A stretch of DNA of 64,000 bases from Plazaster borealis (taxonomy: Eukaryota > Echinodermata > Asteroidea > Forcipulatida > Labidiasteridae): NCBI GenBank assembly GCA_021014325.1, contig CM037463.1:20406026-20470025 (forward strand). The letters are read 5' to 3'. Made by a program: the position numbers and the translations under genes. The notes under the pieces are model-generated. The model had not been told where the DNA came from and did not search any database. It saw only the letters and a program-made list of their open reading frames with translations. This document shows positions 53,972-64,000 of this stretch, in pieces. Positions within the stretch are counted from its first letter, which is position 1; each line of letters begins with the position of its first letter.

Positions 53972-56900
53972 CTATGAAGAAACGAGAAGAAACAAAAAGG
54001 AGTTTTCAAAACTTGTGCATAGGGAGAACCCTGTATATTGTTCTATACCCATACAGTACTTAGGAAGAATTTTAATCACTTCAAAAGCGTTCCGCAAAAT
54101 TTGTTTTTAACTATTTACATGTATAGTTTAACGATAGGTAGAGCACGTACGACAACCCCTGGGTACAAGGCCAGAAAGACCGATCCATTAAGCCCCGCCC
54201 CTTATTGCATTGACCAATCAAAGCCGTGAATACAATTACTATTGCATCTTTCGATTTACACTCATTTTTGAAAAGTGTATGATTATATATGCATCATGTT
54301 GAAATACATTAAGTCAAAGCATGTCTATATTTCTATTAAGGTTCATTTTTTATTTATTTTTTTTTCAGAAAAGTTGATTTGTTTCCACTATTTGATGGAA
54401 GATCCAATGGTGAGACTTATCTATCCAACATTTATTGAGAAATAGTTTGTTGTTTTGGGGGTTTTTTTTTGGGAGGGGGGCTTCCCAATTTCTATTTTTT
54501 AATCCTAAGTACTGCTAGTGACGGGTGTTCCTACTTTAGGTGGTATAGTTAAGTTTTGTCAGTATTTACTTCCGTACAAGGATATTGTTTTGTAGTTGGT
54601 ATGTGATCCAGTGTCTGTGTGACAATTCCGCAACTTAGTCTATCTTTCCTGAAGCATTGTATTGTCAGTCAGGTCAGTTGGTATTCTCCAACTTTAGTTT
54701 TTGATCTGAATAGAACTCAGTTTTATTTTGCCAAGTATCCTGCTTATTTATATCTATGACTTTGTTCCTGCATTTGATTGTAGAGTGTAGCCTAACACAC
54801 GGTCATTCATACATGTATAAACAACCAAATACATATAAATAGGATTTGAGGTACACTGAAACCTCTGAATCCTTATAAATAGACCAACATGTCTCACTCT
54901 CTTCAGTCTCCCGACGATGACTAGACTAGACTAGTCGAAACATTGAGACTAATTAAGAACTCACTCCACGGCAGTGAGTGAAGTTAATAACGAGAAGTCC
55001 CCCGATCCACTAAGCGAAAGTAGTAGTCCCGACCGGTTTCCTACCTTCTGCCCAAGTAGTAGTTAAGAATCAGGACAGTTCTTTTCAGAACTTGGTAGTC
55101 TCCCGAATTCCAAAATCTACTCCGCGGCAGTAGAATATAGCAAGACAAGTTCTCAAAGAACAAAAATCTATACAGCAAGCCAAATATAAACCAAATACAT
55201 GTAATATAATAAACAATAATGACAACTTATGATAAGAATTGCATCTCACCTTAAGGTAAACAACGGCATCGGTGCCATGGCCGTCCATTGAGGACAGGGT
55301 GAGGTCTCCTTGGAAATATTTGGCGTAAAGTCTGGCGATCGGCAGGCCGTAACCATAGCCAGCCTGTATGAAAGAAAACCACAACTAATTTTAAAAACAC
55401 AAGCAAGGAAATTGACTGGGCGAAGGGCAACAGTTGTAAATCTGCTCACTTTTTGATACACTTATGTAGCATGAGGCCAGGCTTAATAATCCTAACAGAT
55501 CCAAATAGAGTGGCTTACTTTAAAGGAATTGGTGCAGTGCCTAACCAGGACACCCCGATAACTCACCCTCTCAGTAAAGAACTACAAAATACACTAAACT
55601 TACGAGAGAACTAACATCAGATTGGTTCAAGTCATTGTAGGAACTAACAGTGTCCCTGTCCACATGGCAGACATCAGGGTCTATTCGTCCCAGCATGGCA
55701 CAGGAGGTGTACAACCTGTCGATAGAGCCAGCCCGTGTTTGGGTTGTGGGTAATTGCGTCAAGTAGCGCAGTGGGAGCTTGGAGTTGGATGGGAAGGTTT
55801 TGGATCGTGGTCTTACCAATGGAGGAATGTTGGTGGTCCCCGGCTTTGGCGGATGAGGGGCTGTTGAGTACATGTAGTTGAAGAGCTTGTCGATTTGACT
55901 CCTTGGGATTCCGCCTCCTTCGTCGCTTAACTGCAAGGAACAAAGAATACAAATAATGTCCATGAAAAACATTTTACACGCCATCATCCTTGCATTTATT
56001 TGGTCAATCTAAACTTGCTTGTACAAACACTCATCATAGAGCAAATTTCATACACCGCATAACTGTTCTAAAGCATGAGACAATTTTGCTTACGATATTG
56101 TTTATAGCGGGAACAGACTACCAGTACGCAATTAAATACTGCTTTGAAAATTTCTTTCCTAAGCAAAAAAATGAGAGGGGCACCAGTCACAACAATGTAA
56201 ACTTTATAGAATTTTTGCTGTTTTTTGTGCTCGCAGGCTTTATGAAATTGGGCCCAGATTTGTGTACTAATCGATTTGTGTGACTGGTTTCATTCTAATT
56301 TGGGCAAAACAATTTTTTAAAAAAAATACTCCCCTACAAAGAGAATGGCATCTTCTTTGTGTTTTACCTTTATGGTGACATCTTGCTTTCCTTTGGTGAC
56401 TAGCACGTTGATACTAGGGTAGTCTGTTACTGAGGGACCGTGATGCTCCATGACAGCACGCATGGCATTCTGTATTGACCAAAATTAAGACATTTCTTAA
56501 AAATTCAATGAGAGATAACCTCTACACTTGACCCTCTCGTTACCGAATTGTTTTGACATAAACCGCTGCTGACAACATTGTTCGGCCACTCAAGCATGAA
56601 TCACACATTCTTACACAACAGAAAGTACTTGTCAAAGGCCAATTTGACAAACTTTGTTATCACCTTGGAAAAAAATGTCTTACTTATTGAGTTCCCTTTC
56701 ATATAATCCAAAAATTATCGAGATCAGCCAATTAATGTCAAATTCCTTGTTTTTTGTTTTCTCAGTGTGATCTGTAAAGCGTTTAGCATTTCGAATCTTT
56801 CCACTCCATTCAACCTTATTTTAATTTACCATTATCAGAAAGATCTGCTCTTTCTCTTTCCAACCATTGTAAGCTTGGTTATGGAGAGTGAACATGGACA

Positions 56901-59900
56901 AAACTATAGCTTTATAACAAATGGTCTTTGTGCGCAAGCTTGGGTGACAAAAGTCGCCACTGGTAGAGAAGAGGGGGTATGAGTGCAGTCAACAAAAGTC
57001 CTCTATGTTCATGTTAAGGAAATGTTGTCCTTACCTTAAATAGTTCAAATAAGATGTGGTATAAATGTGAAGGCACGTACACCATTGTGATTCCATCTGT
57101 CTTATCGCGAGCTGAAAGCAAAGGAAAAAAAAGGCACAATTCATTTCAAGAAAACAATCCGATTATGTCTGAACATATGAGGAGATAATATACAGGGACA
57201 ATGTTAGGGCGTGGGTTTTGTTTGCCAGATAGCACTTACCATCGATCCATTTGACATTCACATCAGGGGATCCAAGGTAGTACTGGTCGCAAAGGTATTT
57301 TGCACCATCGTATGCGTCTGTATAAGAAAACAAAAGCAAAATTGTATTTTGTATTATTATCAGATGACTTAAGTAAGACCATATTTCTTTCCTGTGAATG
57401 TCTAAGAAAAGCATGTTTTTTTTAATGGCATGCCGTGACCAAGGGTCCAGCGCAATTGACTTAAACTTTGGTGTTTCTGTTCAGCTGAGTGTGGGTTCGA
57501 GTTCCGAAGGCATTGGGGTAAACACACAGCTGATCAGGTTGAACAAAGTTGTTTTTCTTCAGTAAAGTGAAATTTGTGCCGTTTGTTCAATGTTTGCGTT
57601 GCCCAAGGATGGACTATACAAAAACTTGAACGAATCTGAGTAAAAATTAAATTAGTTATCAATTAATTAGTGATGTTTTGGTATCAGCTACATGTACAGC
57701 TAGGGCGTGCAGGGTTAAGCTTCATCCTTCGGATAGGACATAAAAGAACCTAGTTCACTTGTCGCTATGAGAAGGGGTTTGCCCCTGTTTTCAGGTATAT
57801 TTGGCTGCAGATTGCACCACTGCACCTTGTAAACCCTCTACATGGTGCTACATGTTATGTAAATAATCAGGTCTTATATTTCAAACATAGCTCCGCATAC
57901 CTTTTAGAAAAAGTAAAGAGTGCTTTGAGATGTCCTCTCGTGTGAAAAAGCGCTGTAAGAACTGTAAATTATTTATATTATTATTATTGAGATTACAGAT
58001 GTCGTCCACTTCAAATGTACTTTCAAAAGCGCATTGCTACGTTTATTGTAAAATGCGCTATATAAGAACTTGTTATTTATTATTTATTTATTTAAAACAA
58101 TTATCATAAAGCTTACTTTTGTTTGTGTATTGGCCTTTGATTAAAAGTTTAACAGCTCTAAACTTGCTGAAAATTCACAGAACCATGGAAAGAGGAATGT
58201 ATAAATCTATAACATCATTTTTAACATCAACTTGAAATGAAAACCAGTGGATAAAGAGCCACTGTTGAATTTGTTATATGTGTGTAAACGATTTCCATTT
58301 CATGGGTGGAGCTCTATTGTAGGTGATAAAGAAGGGCGGTGGTATTTTTGTTTACCTTTGATGACAGACACGACGTCACAGTCTGGATTAATGCTTCCAA
58401 TGTGTGTAGCATGTGATTTGGGTGCGCAGCCGAAAATGAGAGCTGCAAGAAGACAAAAATTGAAGGGAAAAAAAGGGAACAATCAAAAGTCTATAATTAA
58501 AAAAGGTGGGAAACTTTTGGGGACACTCGGTTGCAGCAGACTTTCCAGGTAAATCCATTGTTCTCTGAAATGTGCGCATGCTCAGAACTACATGTAGATT
58601 TACCCGACAAGTCTGCTGCCACCTAGAGTTATGAAGTCTCTTATTGATTAACTACTATTCGATTCGCTACAATTTTTTATCGAAACAACACTACGTGTAC
58701 ATCCAACTTTACTTGTCTCTTCCATTTGTTTATCCCTGTTTGTTATTGTCAAGTGAATTTACAAGCGCATTTCATACGAAGCTCTTTGTGGCTTTTAAAA
58801 AGGACCCGTTTCATTACTAAATTCAGTCATCTGTTTTAGATGCTTGTTAATTATATACAGGACATGGATTCAAGCATTTGCATACAAGGTTTGTACACTT
58901 AAATATAGATGTGACTGCATGGCTAAGGGCAGCACCCTGTAAACCCTTATAAGGTGCCATATTATTTTATCAAATTATTAAATTAAATTTATTCTTGTTT
59001 TGAAGCCAAGGACTCTCAGAAAGGCGAACTTGATCACTGTACTAGCCAAGAACCCAATGGAGAGAAGACAAGGCAGGAAGTTTCAGTTTAAGATTTTGGA
59101 GGAAAACCCCAGAGAAATATTCCAGGGAAAACGCACGCAATCAGGTAGGGACTGAAAACCCAATCCACATACATTGTAGTGCCCCCGGTGGGATTCGAAC
59201 CGGGGCCCTAGAGGTGGAAGGAGAGGAAAGATACCACTACGCCAGCCCGACCGCCCAATGGGTCCCATAATGGGTCTCATAATTCAAAACTTTAAAAAAA
59301 ATGGTCTTGAAAAATATTTGTGAGACTCAAACTCAACATTTGAACATCGTTCTTTTGAGACAAAGATGTTAATTTCAAAACAAAACAAGACCACCGGATT
59401 TGTCCTGTCTTGAGTTTACTGGCCAGACACTGAAACCACTGGCCTCGGGGCCAGTGGTCCAGTGTAAAGTTTTAGCCCTGATGGTGTATGGACAACTGAC
59501 TTGGCCCTCTCTAAGTTACGACTCAAACCCTCTTGTTATATGAACAGGTACAGTGCACTGAACACAATATTTCAAACCAGCACCGCACGACTCCATGTAC
59601 TACCAGTATATTTGTCCACCATTTAATGGAAAAGAGTTAATTTTGCAATGAGTTTTATCACTTCCTGTTTCTACACATTATAATTATTGACCACAGTACA
59701 TGGTAGGAGTTGATCAACTAGTAATGCATGGATAGATTACAGAACGGAGGAAACCCACATAGCGATTCTGCACACGCAAGGATAACATAACAATTAACAT
59801 AACAATTAAAATTTATAAGGCGCTAATCCATCAAGATCATAGCGCACTAGAAAGAAATTAACATGGAAAAAGGTGAGTATTAAGGACTTTTCGAAAAGCA

Positions 59901-62900
59901 GATAGAGTATTAGATTCCCTAATGACAGTAGGGAGATTGTTCCAAATCATTGGCCCAGCCACACTGAAAGCCTTTTGACCTAGAACTTTGTTTGCTCGGG
60001 GAACATTCAAGCGAGTGATGTCAAGTGTGGACCGAAGGAATCGTGGAGGAGTGTAATGTGACAGTAAAGTGGTAATATAACGAGGTGTAGTTTTGTTCAA
60101 GCATTTAAAAACTAGAAGAGCAATTTTAAAATGGATTCGTTCTCTAATTGGTAGCCAATGAAGTTCCCTAAGTGATGGGGTAATATGTTCTCTCAAGGGT
60201 GTGGAACATATTAAACGAGCTGCACTATTTTGTAATCTTTGAACTCTGTCCAATTCATATGACGTGGCACCAAATAAAAGGAGATTGCCATAGTCAATAC
60301 GAGAGAGGACTAAAGCTCTGGCAACATGATGGAGAGTATCCTTATCAAGGTACCGTTTGATTCTCCTTATGTTACGTATTTGAAAATTTATTGATTGGCA
60401 GAGGCTAGAAACCTGCTTGCTCATTGTCATATGAGAATTAAATTTTATTCCTAAATTGCGGACAGAATCAGTAGGGTCAATCGATGTATCACCCATATGC
60501 AAAGATATCTTCGGCAGTTTCTTAAGGTTTTGGGGAGTACCAAGCACAATGAACTCAGTTTTATTTTCATTGAGCTTTAGCTTGTTAGGATGATCGTGCA
60601 ATGTTTTAAAACTGACAACAATAGACTGTGCAAGTCTCGCGGGTATTCAAACATTTTTGGGACCACTTTGGTCCCACGTACGATGCTTTAACGTGTGAAG
60701 GAAACAAACTCGCGCGCTTTAACGGGTCCCAATGTTCGAATACGCACGAGACTTGCACAGTCTATACCCTATCAAACAATGGAATAACCATGGAACTGTA
60801 CCACAGACAAACAATCAGGTCAACCATTATCATTGAGTCATTTCCTCTGCAAGGCCCCCCCCCCCAATCATTGACTTTGTTCTCCCATATTAGACAGTAA
60901 CGGTCAAGTGAAAGTAGGACAGGTGGCATTCATTTCCATATAAAGAGGACAGTTCTTGGCCCAGCAATACTTTGCATGGTTTGCCCTAAACTTTTTCAGC
61001 AGGACCAGTCAGCTTGTCATTTCACTAGTCTGTCAGCTTTTTCACTAGTCAATACTTAATATTCTATATGGATGCTTTTCAAAACTGAACTAGCCAGCCA
61101 GACCACTTAAGAGTGATATTTGACTGGTCCTCAGGTGTTTTAACTGGTATTTGGCCAGCGGACCCACTGTTAGAACGCTGCTTTGTATTGTGTTTTTGTT
61201 TGTATTTTCAATGGCACAGCCGAGAATCTGCAAACGAGGAAAATCAGCTAAACAGTTGCATGTGCTGATAAATGTCCCACTAAAAGTGTTGATGTATTTA
61301 GCTGTGGCCCTTCCACTCCCAGAGACCAAACTCCATTCTTGCATTTTTTTATATATTTTGTTAGCCTTCGAGAAAGACTCTGCTAGGGTCGAAACGTCAG
61401 GCCATGAACTACTTTTTTTCATTAATACCATAGGTCCTTTTCGATGGTAAGCAGTTTGCAACAGCTAATTCTATTTAAAAAAAAAAAAAAAAAAAAATCA
61501 ATGGCATGACCCTGCAGGAAACAGCTGAAACGTCACACAGGATATCAGTCCCAACGACTGTTGTTTTTTATTGTCCGGCAGTATTTACATTAAAGACTTG
61601 TTTGGGGGGGACCCTTGCAACCAAGGTTTTTGTAGCTATATACTGACCCGAGATATGATTTATTGTCTGCCCTATTGTATGTAAAGCAGAGTGCATATGC
61701 CTAGATGTAGATTATGTTCAAGTAGAATCTATGCATACTGTACGTACCTCACCACCCACAAAATTCAACAGCAGTAAACAGATATGTCACTGATCTATTA
61801 TTGCCGTCGATAACATTTCTGAACAACCTAGGCCCTCATTTCACAAAGCTAGTGAGCACATATAAATTGCTCAGCACAGACAAATCTTAAGTACTTTGTT
61901 GAAACAGAAATAACAAAAATAGAATTAGCTGTTGCAAACTGTTTACCAACAAAAATGATAATGGCCTCACGTTGCGACCCAAAAGAGTTTGGTCTCAAAG
62001 GTTGAATGACAGCACAAGGCAGTCAAGTAGAAAGAGGTGAAAAGATAGGAAAATGCAGTCAGAAAAAAGCAAGGGATTAAAAAGGTGGACAAAGGGAAGG
62101 GAGGGGTTATTTGGAACAGGTTTTTAAAAAAAACACCCACGCAAAATCTTTCTTTGAAGTTGTACAATTATTAGAAGGGTAGGGTTGGGTTTGCCCTAAC
62201 TTTTTTTCAGTGACTAGCCAGCAGGACCAGTAAGCTTGGCATTTCACTAGGCTGTGAGCTTTTTCACTAGCCCATACTTTATATTAAATGGGATGTTTTT
62301 TCAACACTGAGTTAGCCAGCCGGACCACTTTGAGTGAATTTTGACTGGTCCTCTGGTGTTTTTTACTGGCATTTGGCCAGCGGACCAGGAGAACGCTGAA
62401 GGGGCATTTCGGGTAGTTTTTTTGATTAGGTCAGAAAGTGCAGAGTGTGGGGCGGAGGCGTGGGGAGGGGATGGTGGTGGGGGGGGTGGTAAAGAAGGAG
62501 ATACTTACTGTGTTGATTGATGAGCATTCTAATGCTTATACGTGAGAGGTAGAAACGATCAAGAAAGTACTGGATGGTGCTCTCTTCAAAGTGTTCTACA
62601 TCGTAACTCTGCCTCATCTCCAACACGCCCTGTTACCATGGAAACGAGAGAGAGAAAACAAACAAGTTATCAGCACTGAGTACTTTGTCTTGATTACAGA
62701 TGTTCCAATTGTAATTCGTAGTTAACGATTAACAGTAATTAGTAGGTCGTAATTCTCCAAATCAATTTCCTTTAGAAGCATATGGAAAAACAATAAAGTT
62801 ATCTTAAAAAGAGGGCGTAATTGTCAGATGAGAACAGAAGTCATTGCAGAGGAGAAAAATTGAAGAATAACAAGAAAAAAAGACTTTGCATAAACCTCAA

Positions 62901-63019
62901 AATCAAACTTTGCATGAGGTCTGGATACTTAGTGCGAAGTTTATCAGTTCCTTACCTGTGCCATTGTCTCAACGACATTTGCATGCCTGTTTCTTATTGT
63001 TATCAGTTGATCTGTAAAT
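53804..63019 (-). CDS. pdk: Pyruvate dehydrogenase kinase, 3' nine exons
   Basis: Mitochondrial GHKL-fold kinase that phosphorylates the E1-alpha subunit and inactivates the pyruvate dehydrogenase complex. Exons on the minus strand: 63019-62956, 62629-62509, 58442-58356, 57317-57240, 57111-57035, 56469-56368, 55930-55817, 55363-55250 and 53971-53804. All borders are GT-AG and phases close. They encode 307 residues to a TAG at 53806-53804. About 100 N-terminal residues are beyond the right edge. Motifs in order: [13 protein letters not shown] (with the regulatory His), [47 protein letters not shown] (N box), SDEGGGIP (G1 box), [20 protein letters not shown] (G2 box), [11 protein letters not shown] and a C-terminal SDW. 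GYGYGLP and the DW tail separate it from the branched-chain ketoacid dehydrogenase kinase. I cannot assign one of the vertebrate PDK1-4 paralogues. Confidence 0.96.
54893..55190 (-). repeat. CTTGTCTTGC-family repeat with GACGATGACTAG stem-loop end
   Basis: Written on the plus strand: GACGATGACTAG, an ACTAGTCGAAAC stem-loop, GAACTCACTCCACGGCAG, then AGCAAGACAAGTTCTC. GACTAG and CTAGTC pair, and GAAAC follows directly. It lies in a PDK intron. Confidence 0.6.
55250..55363 (-). CDS. pdk: PDK exon with G2 box and final kinase-core strand
   Basis: Encodes [20 protein letters not shown] followed by [25 protein letters not shown] is the glycine-rich G2 box that closes over ATP, and GHGTD is the last conserved core motif. 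Acceptor CATACAG; donor GTGAGA. Confidence 0.95.
55817..55930 (-). CDS. pdk: PDK exon with G1 box and first part of the ATP lid
   Basis: Encodes [20 protein letters not shown] and [18 protein letters not shown], ending at a GTAAGA donor. Joined to the next exon it reads [13 protein letters not shown], which equals the family spacing. The frame stays open for 71 more codons to a second GTAAGT donor at 55603, in the same phase (region 55816-55604). Confidence 0.93.
56040..56262. repeat. Degenerate foldback-family repeat in a PDK intron
   Basis: GAGCAAATTTCATACACC at the left and GCTTTATGAAATTGGGCCC at the right with a GGCACCAGTCACAAC core. It is strongly diverged. Confidence 0.5.
57426..57975 (+). 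mobile_element. Old tRNA-Leu-derived SINE, interrupted
   Basis: The head (GCATGCCGTGACCAAGG, GTGTGGGTTCGAGTTCC) and body (CATCCTTCGGATAGGACAT, CACCTTGTAAACCCTC, AAAGTGCTTTGAGA-like tail) are separated by about 190 bp of other sequence. It ends in ATTATTATTATT. Confidence 0.65.
58528..58628. repeat. 100-bp inverted repeat (GCAGCAGACTT ends)
   Basis: GCAGCAGACTTTCCAGGTAAA and TTTACCCGACAAGTCTGCTGC are inverted around GTGCGCATGCTCAG. A half copy ending GGTAAGTCTGCTGCCACC lies at 53630-53693, next to the PDK 3' region. Both are followed by ACCTAG. Confidence 0.7.
58985..59272 (-). mobile_element. Second-family tRNA-derived SINE in a PDK intron
   Basis: On the minus strand: GGCGTAGTGGTATC box A, CGGTTCGAATCCC box B, GATTGGGTTTTCAGTCCC body and GAGAGTCCTTGGCTTCA tail. 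It matches 44877-45170. Confidence 0.78.
59770..60620 (-). mobile_element. 5'-truncated LINE, reverse-transcriptase C-terminal region (CR1/L2-like)
   Basis: The open frame 60601-59858 on the minus strand reads [78 protein letters not shown] and [19 protein letters not shown], then ends. This series is typical of the region after the polymerase core in CR1/L2/jockey-like non-LTR elements. The first codon is TTG, not ATG, so the frame simply starts where the element is truncated. The 3' end has GCGCTATGATC, then two TTAATTGTTATG units. The long frame without damage suggests a fairly recent insertion. It lies in the 4-kb PDK intron. Confidence 0.88.
60622..60764. mobile_element. 139-bp inverted repeat flanked by TA
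   Basis: GACTGTGCAAGTCTCG at 60624 and CGAGACTTGCACAGTC ending at 60762 are perfect inverted repeats. The similarity continues inward (GTATTCAAACATT with AATGTTCGAATAC). TA flanks each side. Size, inverted ends and TA fit a Tc1/mariner-type MITE, which lies immediately beyond the truncated LINE. Confidence 0.6.
60970..61170. repeat. GACCAGTCAGCTTG repeat family
   Basis: TTGCCCTAAACTTTTTCAGC, CAGCTTTTTCACTAGTC, GAACTAGCCAGCCAGACCAC and GGCATTTGGCCAGCGGACC-like words occur in the same order as at 62186-62403. Fragments lie near 10000-10320 and 20940-21045. Confidence 0.65.
61360..61500. repeat. GTCGAAACGTCAGG-family fragment and A-run
   Basis: CTTCGAGAAAGACTCTGCTA, then GGTCGAAACGTCAGGCC and AGCAGTTTGCAACAGCT, followed by a 22-nt A-run that may be a poly-A tail. 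Confidence 0.55.
61920..62170. repeat. GTCGAAACGTCAGG-family repeat, reverse orientation
   Basis: AATTAGCTGTTGCAAACTG, ATAATGGCCTCACGTTGCG and GCAGTCAAGTAGAAAGAGG match 12282-12860. Confidence 0.5.
62186..62403. repeat. GACCAGTCAGCTTG repeat family
   Basis: Fuller copy of the family at 60970-61170, from TTTGCCCTAACTTTTTTTC to GGCCAGCGGACCAGGAGAAC. It ends about 105 bp from the PDK exon at 62509. Confidence 0.65.
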
Positions 63020-63162
63020 CTGTAATGATACAACAAAATAAAAACACACAAATGTTGTTAATCTGGTGAGGTTTGCGGAGAACACCATGTACATAAAACT
63101 CTCTCTGAGTTGCGGTGGTTCTGAAAAGCACCAACAACTCGACCTTTTGATCAGAATGCTCT

Positions 63163-63725
63163 GAGCCCAATTTCACAGAGCTGCTTAAAAATTAAAGCAG
63201 AATATTTTGCTTAACAATTTTCTGCTAAGCAAAACTGAGCAGGAAACCAGTCAAAGACGGTACGTATGATAAAGCATTTTGGCCGGTAACCTTATTCTGG
63301 TAAGTAAACATGTTTTGTGCTTAGCTACTTTTTGTGCTTAAAGGCATCGTACACGTTTGGTAATTACTAAAAATATATATTAGCATAAAAACTGACTTGG
63401 TAACGAGCTGTTGATAGTATAAAACATTGTGAGAAACGACTCCCTCTGAAGAAACGTAGTTTTTGAGAAAGAGGTAATTTCTCACTAAAATAATAAAAAC
63501 TTCTTGCAAGAAGTTTTTATTCCTAATCTGAAAGCACACAAAAGTGTACAACAAGGGTGTTTTTTCTTTCATCATTTTCTTGCAACTTCGATGACCAATT
63601 GAGCCCAAATTTTCACAGGCTTGTTATTTTATGCATATGTTGGGATACACCAAATGAGAACACTGGTCTTTGACAATTACCAAACGTGTATGATGCCTTT
63701 AAGCAGTCCAATAAAACAGGGCCCT
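63163..63725. repeat. Foldback repeat disrupted by a TTAA element
   Basis: Left part CCCAATTTCACAGAGCTGC to TTTTTGTGCTTA; right part resumes AGCAGTCCAATAAAACAGGG. The undisrupted family reads TTTTTGTGCTTAAGCAG here. Confidence 0.8.
63338..63702. mobile_element. TTAA MITE nested in a foldback repeat
   Basis: TTAA at 63338-63341 and 63699-63702 where the host repeat has one TTAA. The termini AAGGCATCGTACACGTTTGG and CCAAACGTGTATGATGCCTT are near-perfect inverted repeats, and the central ACTTCTTGCAAGAAGTTTT palindrome is intact. It is close to 570-943. Confidence 0.88.
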
Positions 63726-64000
63726 GATCATATTTAGGAGATCGCTAAAAGTTGATAAAACTCAAAATGAAAAGAATTGTTGCAATTCAGTAAATCATCA
63801 TAACATGTGCAAAGTCGTAAATTTTAAAGATTTCCCCTAAACTGCAAAGCTAATGTTCAACCCCTCTCCATCCTCCAAAATATTCTCTGCAGAACAACAA
63901 CAAGAATCAAAGATAATGGTAAATAGTTTGGCATCTTTCACCGATAACAGAAGCTGATAAATGTTCATGGACTTTGACATTGGGAGTCAAACATCACTGC

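Noticed and set aside
59858..60601. A separate host gene in the PDK intron
   Set aside because: The motif series is that of a non-LTR retrotransposon, the first codon is TTG, and a LINE-like 3' end follows.
1..64000. Prokaryotic-type systems: operons, CRISPR, phage or toxin modules
   Set aside because: Genes are intron-split with consensus GT-AG or AT-AC borders, and the repeats are eukaryotic SINEs, LINEs and MITEs. The tandem arrays have no spacer pattern.
63020..64000. A further upstream PDK exon
   Set aside because: I searched the minus strand for the family block before RNRH and for an exon with proper borders and found none. The interval is mostly nested repeats, so the remaining exons should lie beyond the edge.

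Overview
The window is a stretch of animal nuclear genome. Its genes are split by spliceosomal introns, it is AT-rich, and it is full of short interspersed repeats, many of them palindromic. No prokaryotic system, CRISPR array or operon is present. The three protein-coding genes are ordinary metazoan genes. The abundance of tRNA-derived SINEs, TACATGTA-rich spacers and small foldback elements suggests a marine invertebrate deuterostome, most likely an echinoderm. That taxon guess is an inference; I cannot confirm it without a database search.

Left third, plus strand: the gene for an RFX7-type (RFX5/7 group) winged-helix transcription factor. Six coding exons are present (2138-2171, 6287-6384, 7669-7791, 11559-11675, 14335-14419, 14788-18474). 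The first exon or exons lie left of the window. All exon phases close and give 1,380 residues ending at a stop at 18472-18474. The intron inside the DNA-binding-domain coding region (11676-14334) is a textbook minor-spliceosome (U12) AT-AC intron. The terminal exon alone is 3.7 kb and encodes most of the protein.

Middle, minus strand: a complete 15-exon gene for the beta subunit of mitochondrial 3-methylcrotonyl-CoA carboxylase (MCCC2), from the ATG at 46701 to the stop at 34350. The coding sum is 1,680 nt, or 559 residues, close to the 563 of the human protein. Its introns hold several tandem arrays, a long hairpin element and a SINE that sits against a splice donor. About 0.7 kb upstream of its ATG begins a 1.85-kb minisatellite of about 17-bp units with a 277-bp higher-order duplication.

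Right end, minus strand: the 3' nine exons (63019 to 53804) of a pyruvate dehydrogenase kinase gene (PDK). They encode 307 residues plus the stop; about 100 N-terminal residues lie beyond the right edge. The exon that encodes the ATP lid has two consensus donors in the same frame, 213 nt apart. A longer isoform would carry 71 extra residues in the lid.

The remainder is interspersed repeats: a TTAA-target MITE group (piggyBac-like target site) with at least eleven copies, two of them caught inside another repeat; a foldback family with GCTTAAGC-type ends; a tRNA-Leu(CAA)-derived SINE with two kinds of tail; two other tRNA-derived SINE families; two 5'-truncated LINE fragments; and unnamed families. 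MCCC2 (leucine breakdown) and PDK (control of pyruvate oxidation) both act in the mitochondrial matrix, but I see nothing that ties their expression together. RFX7 is a nuclear regulator with no evident link to either.
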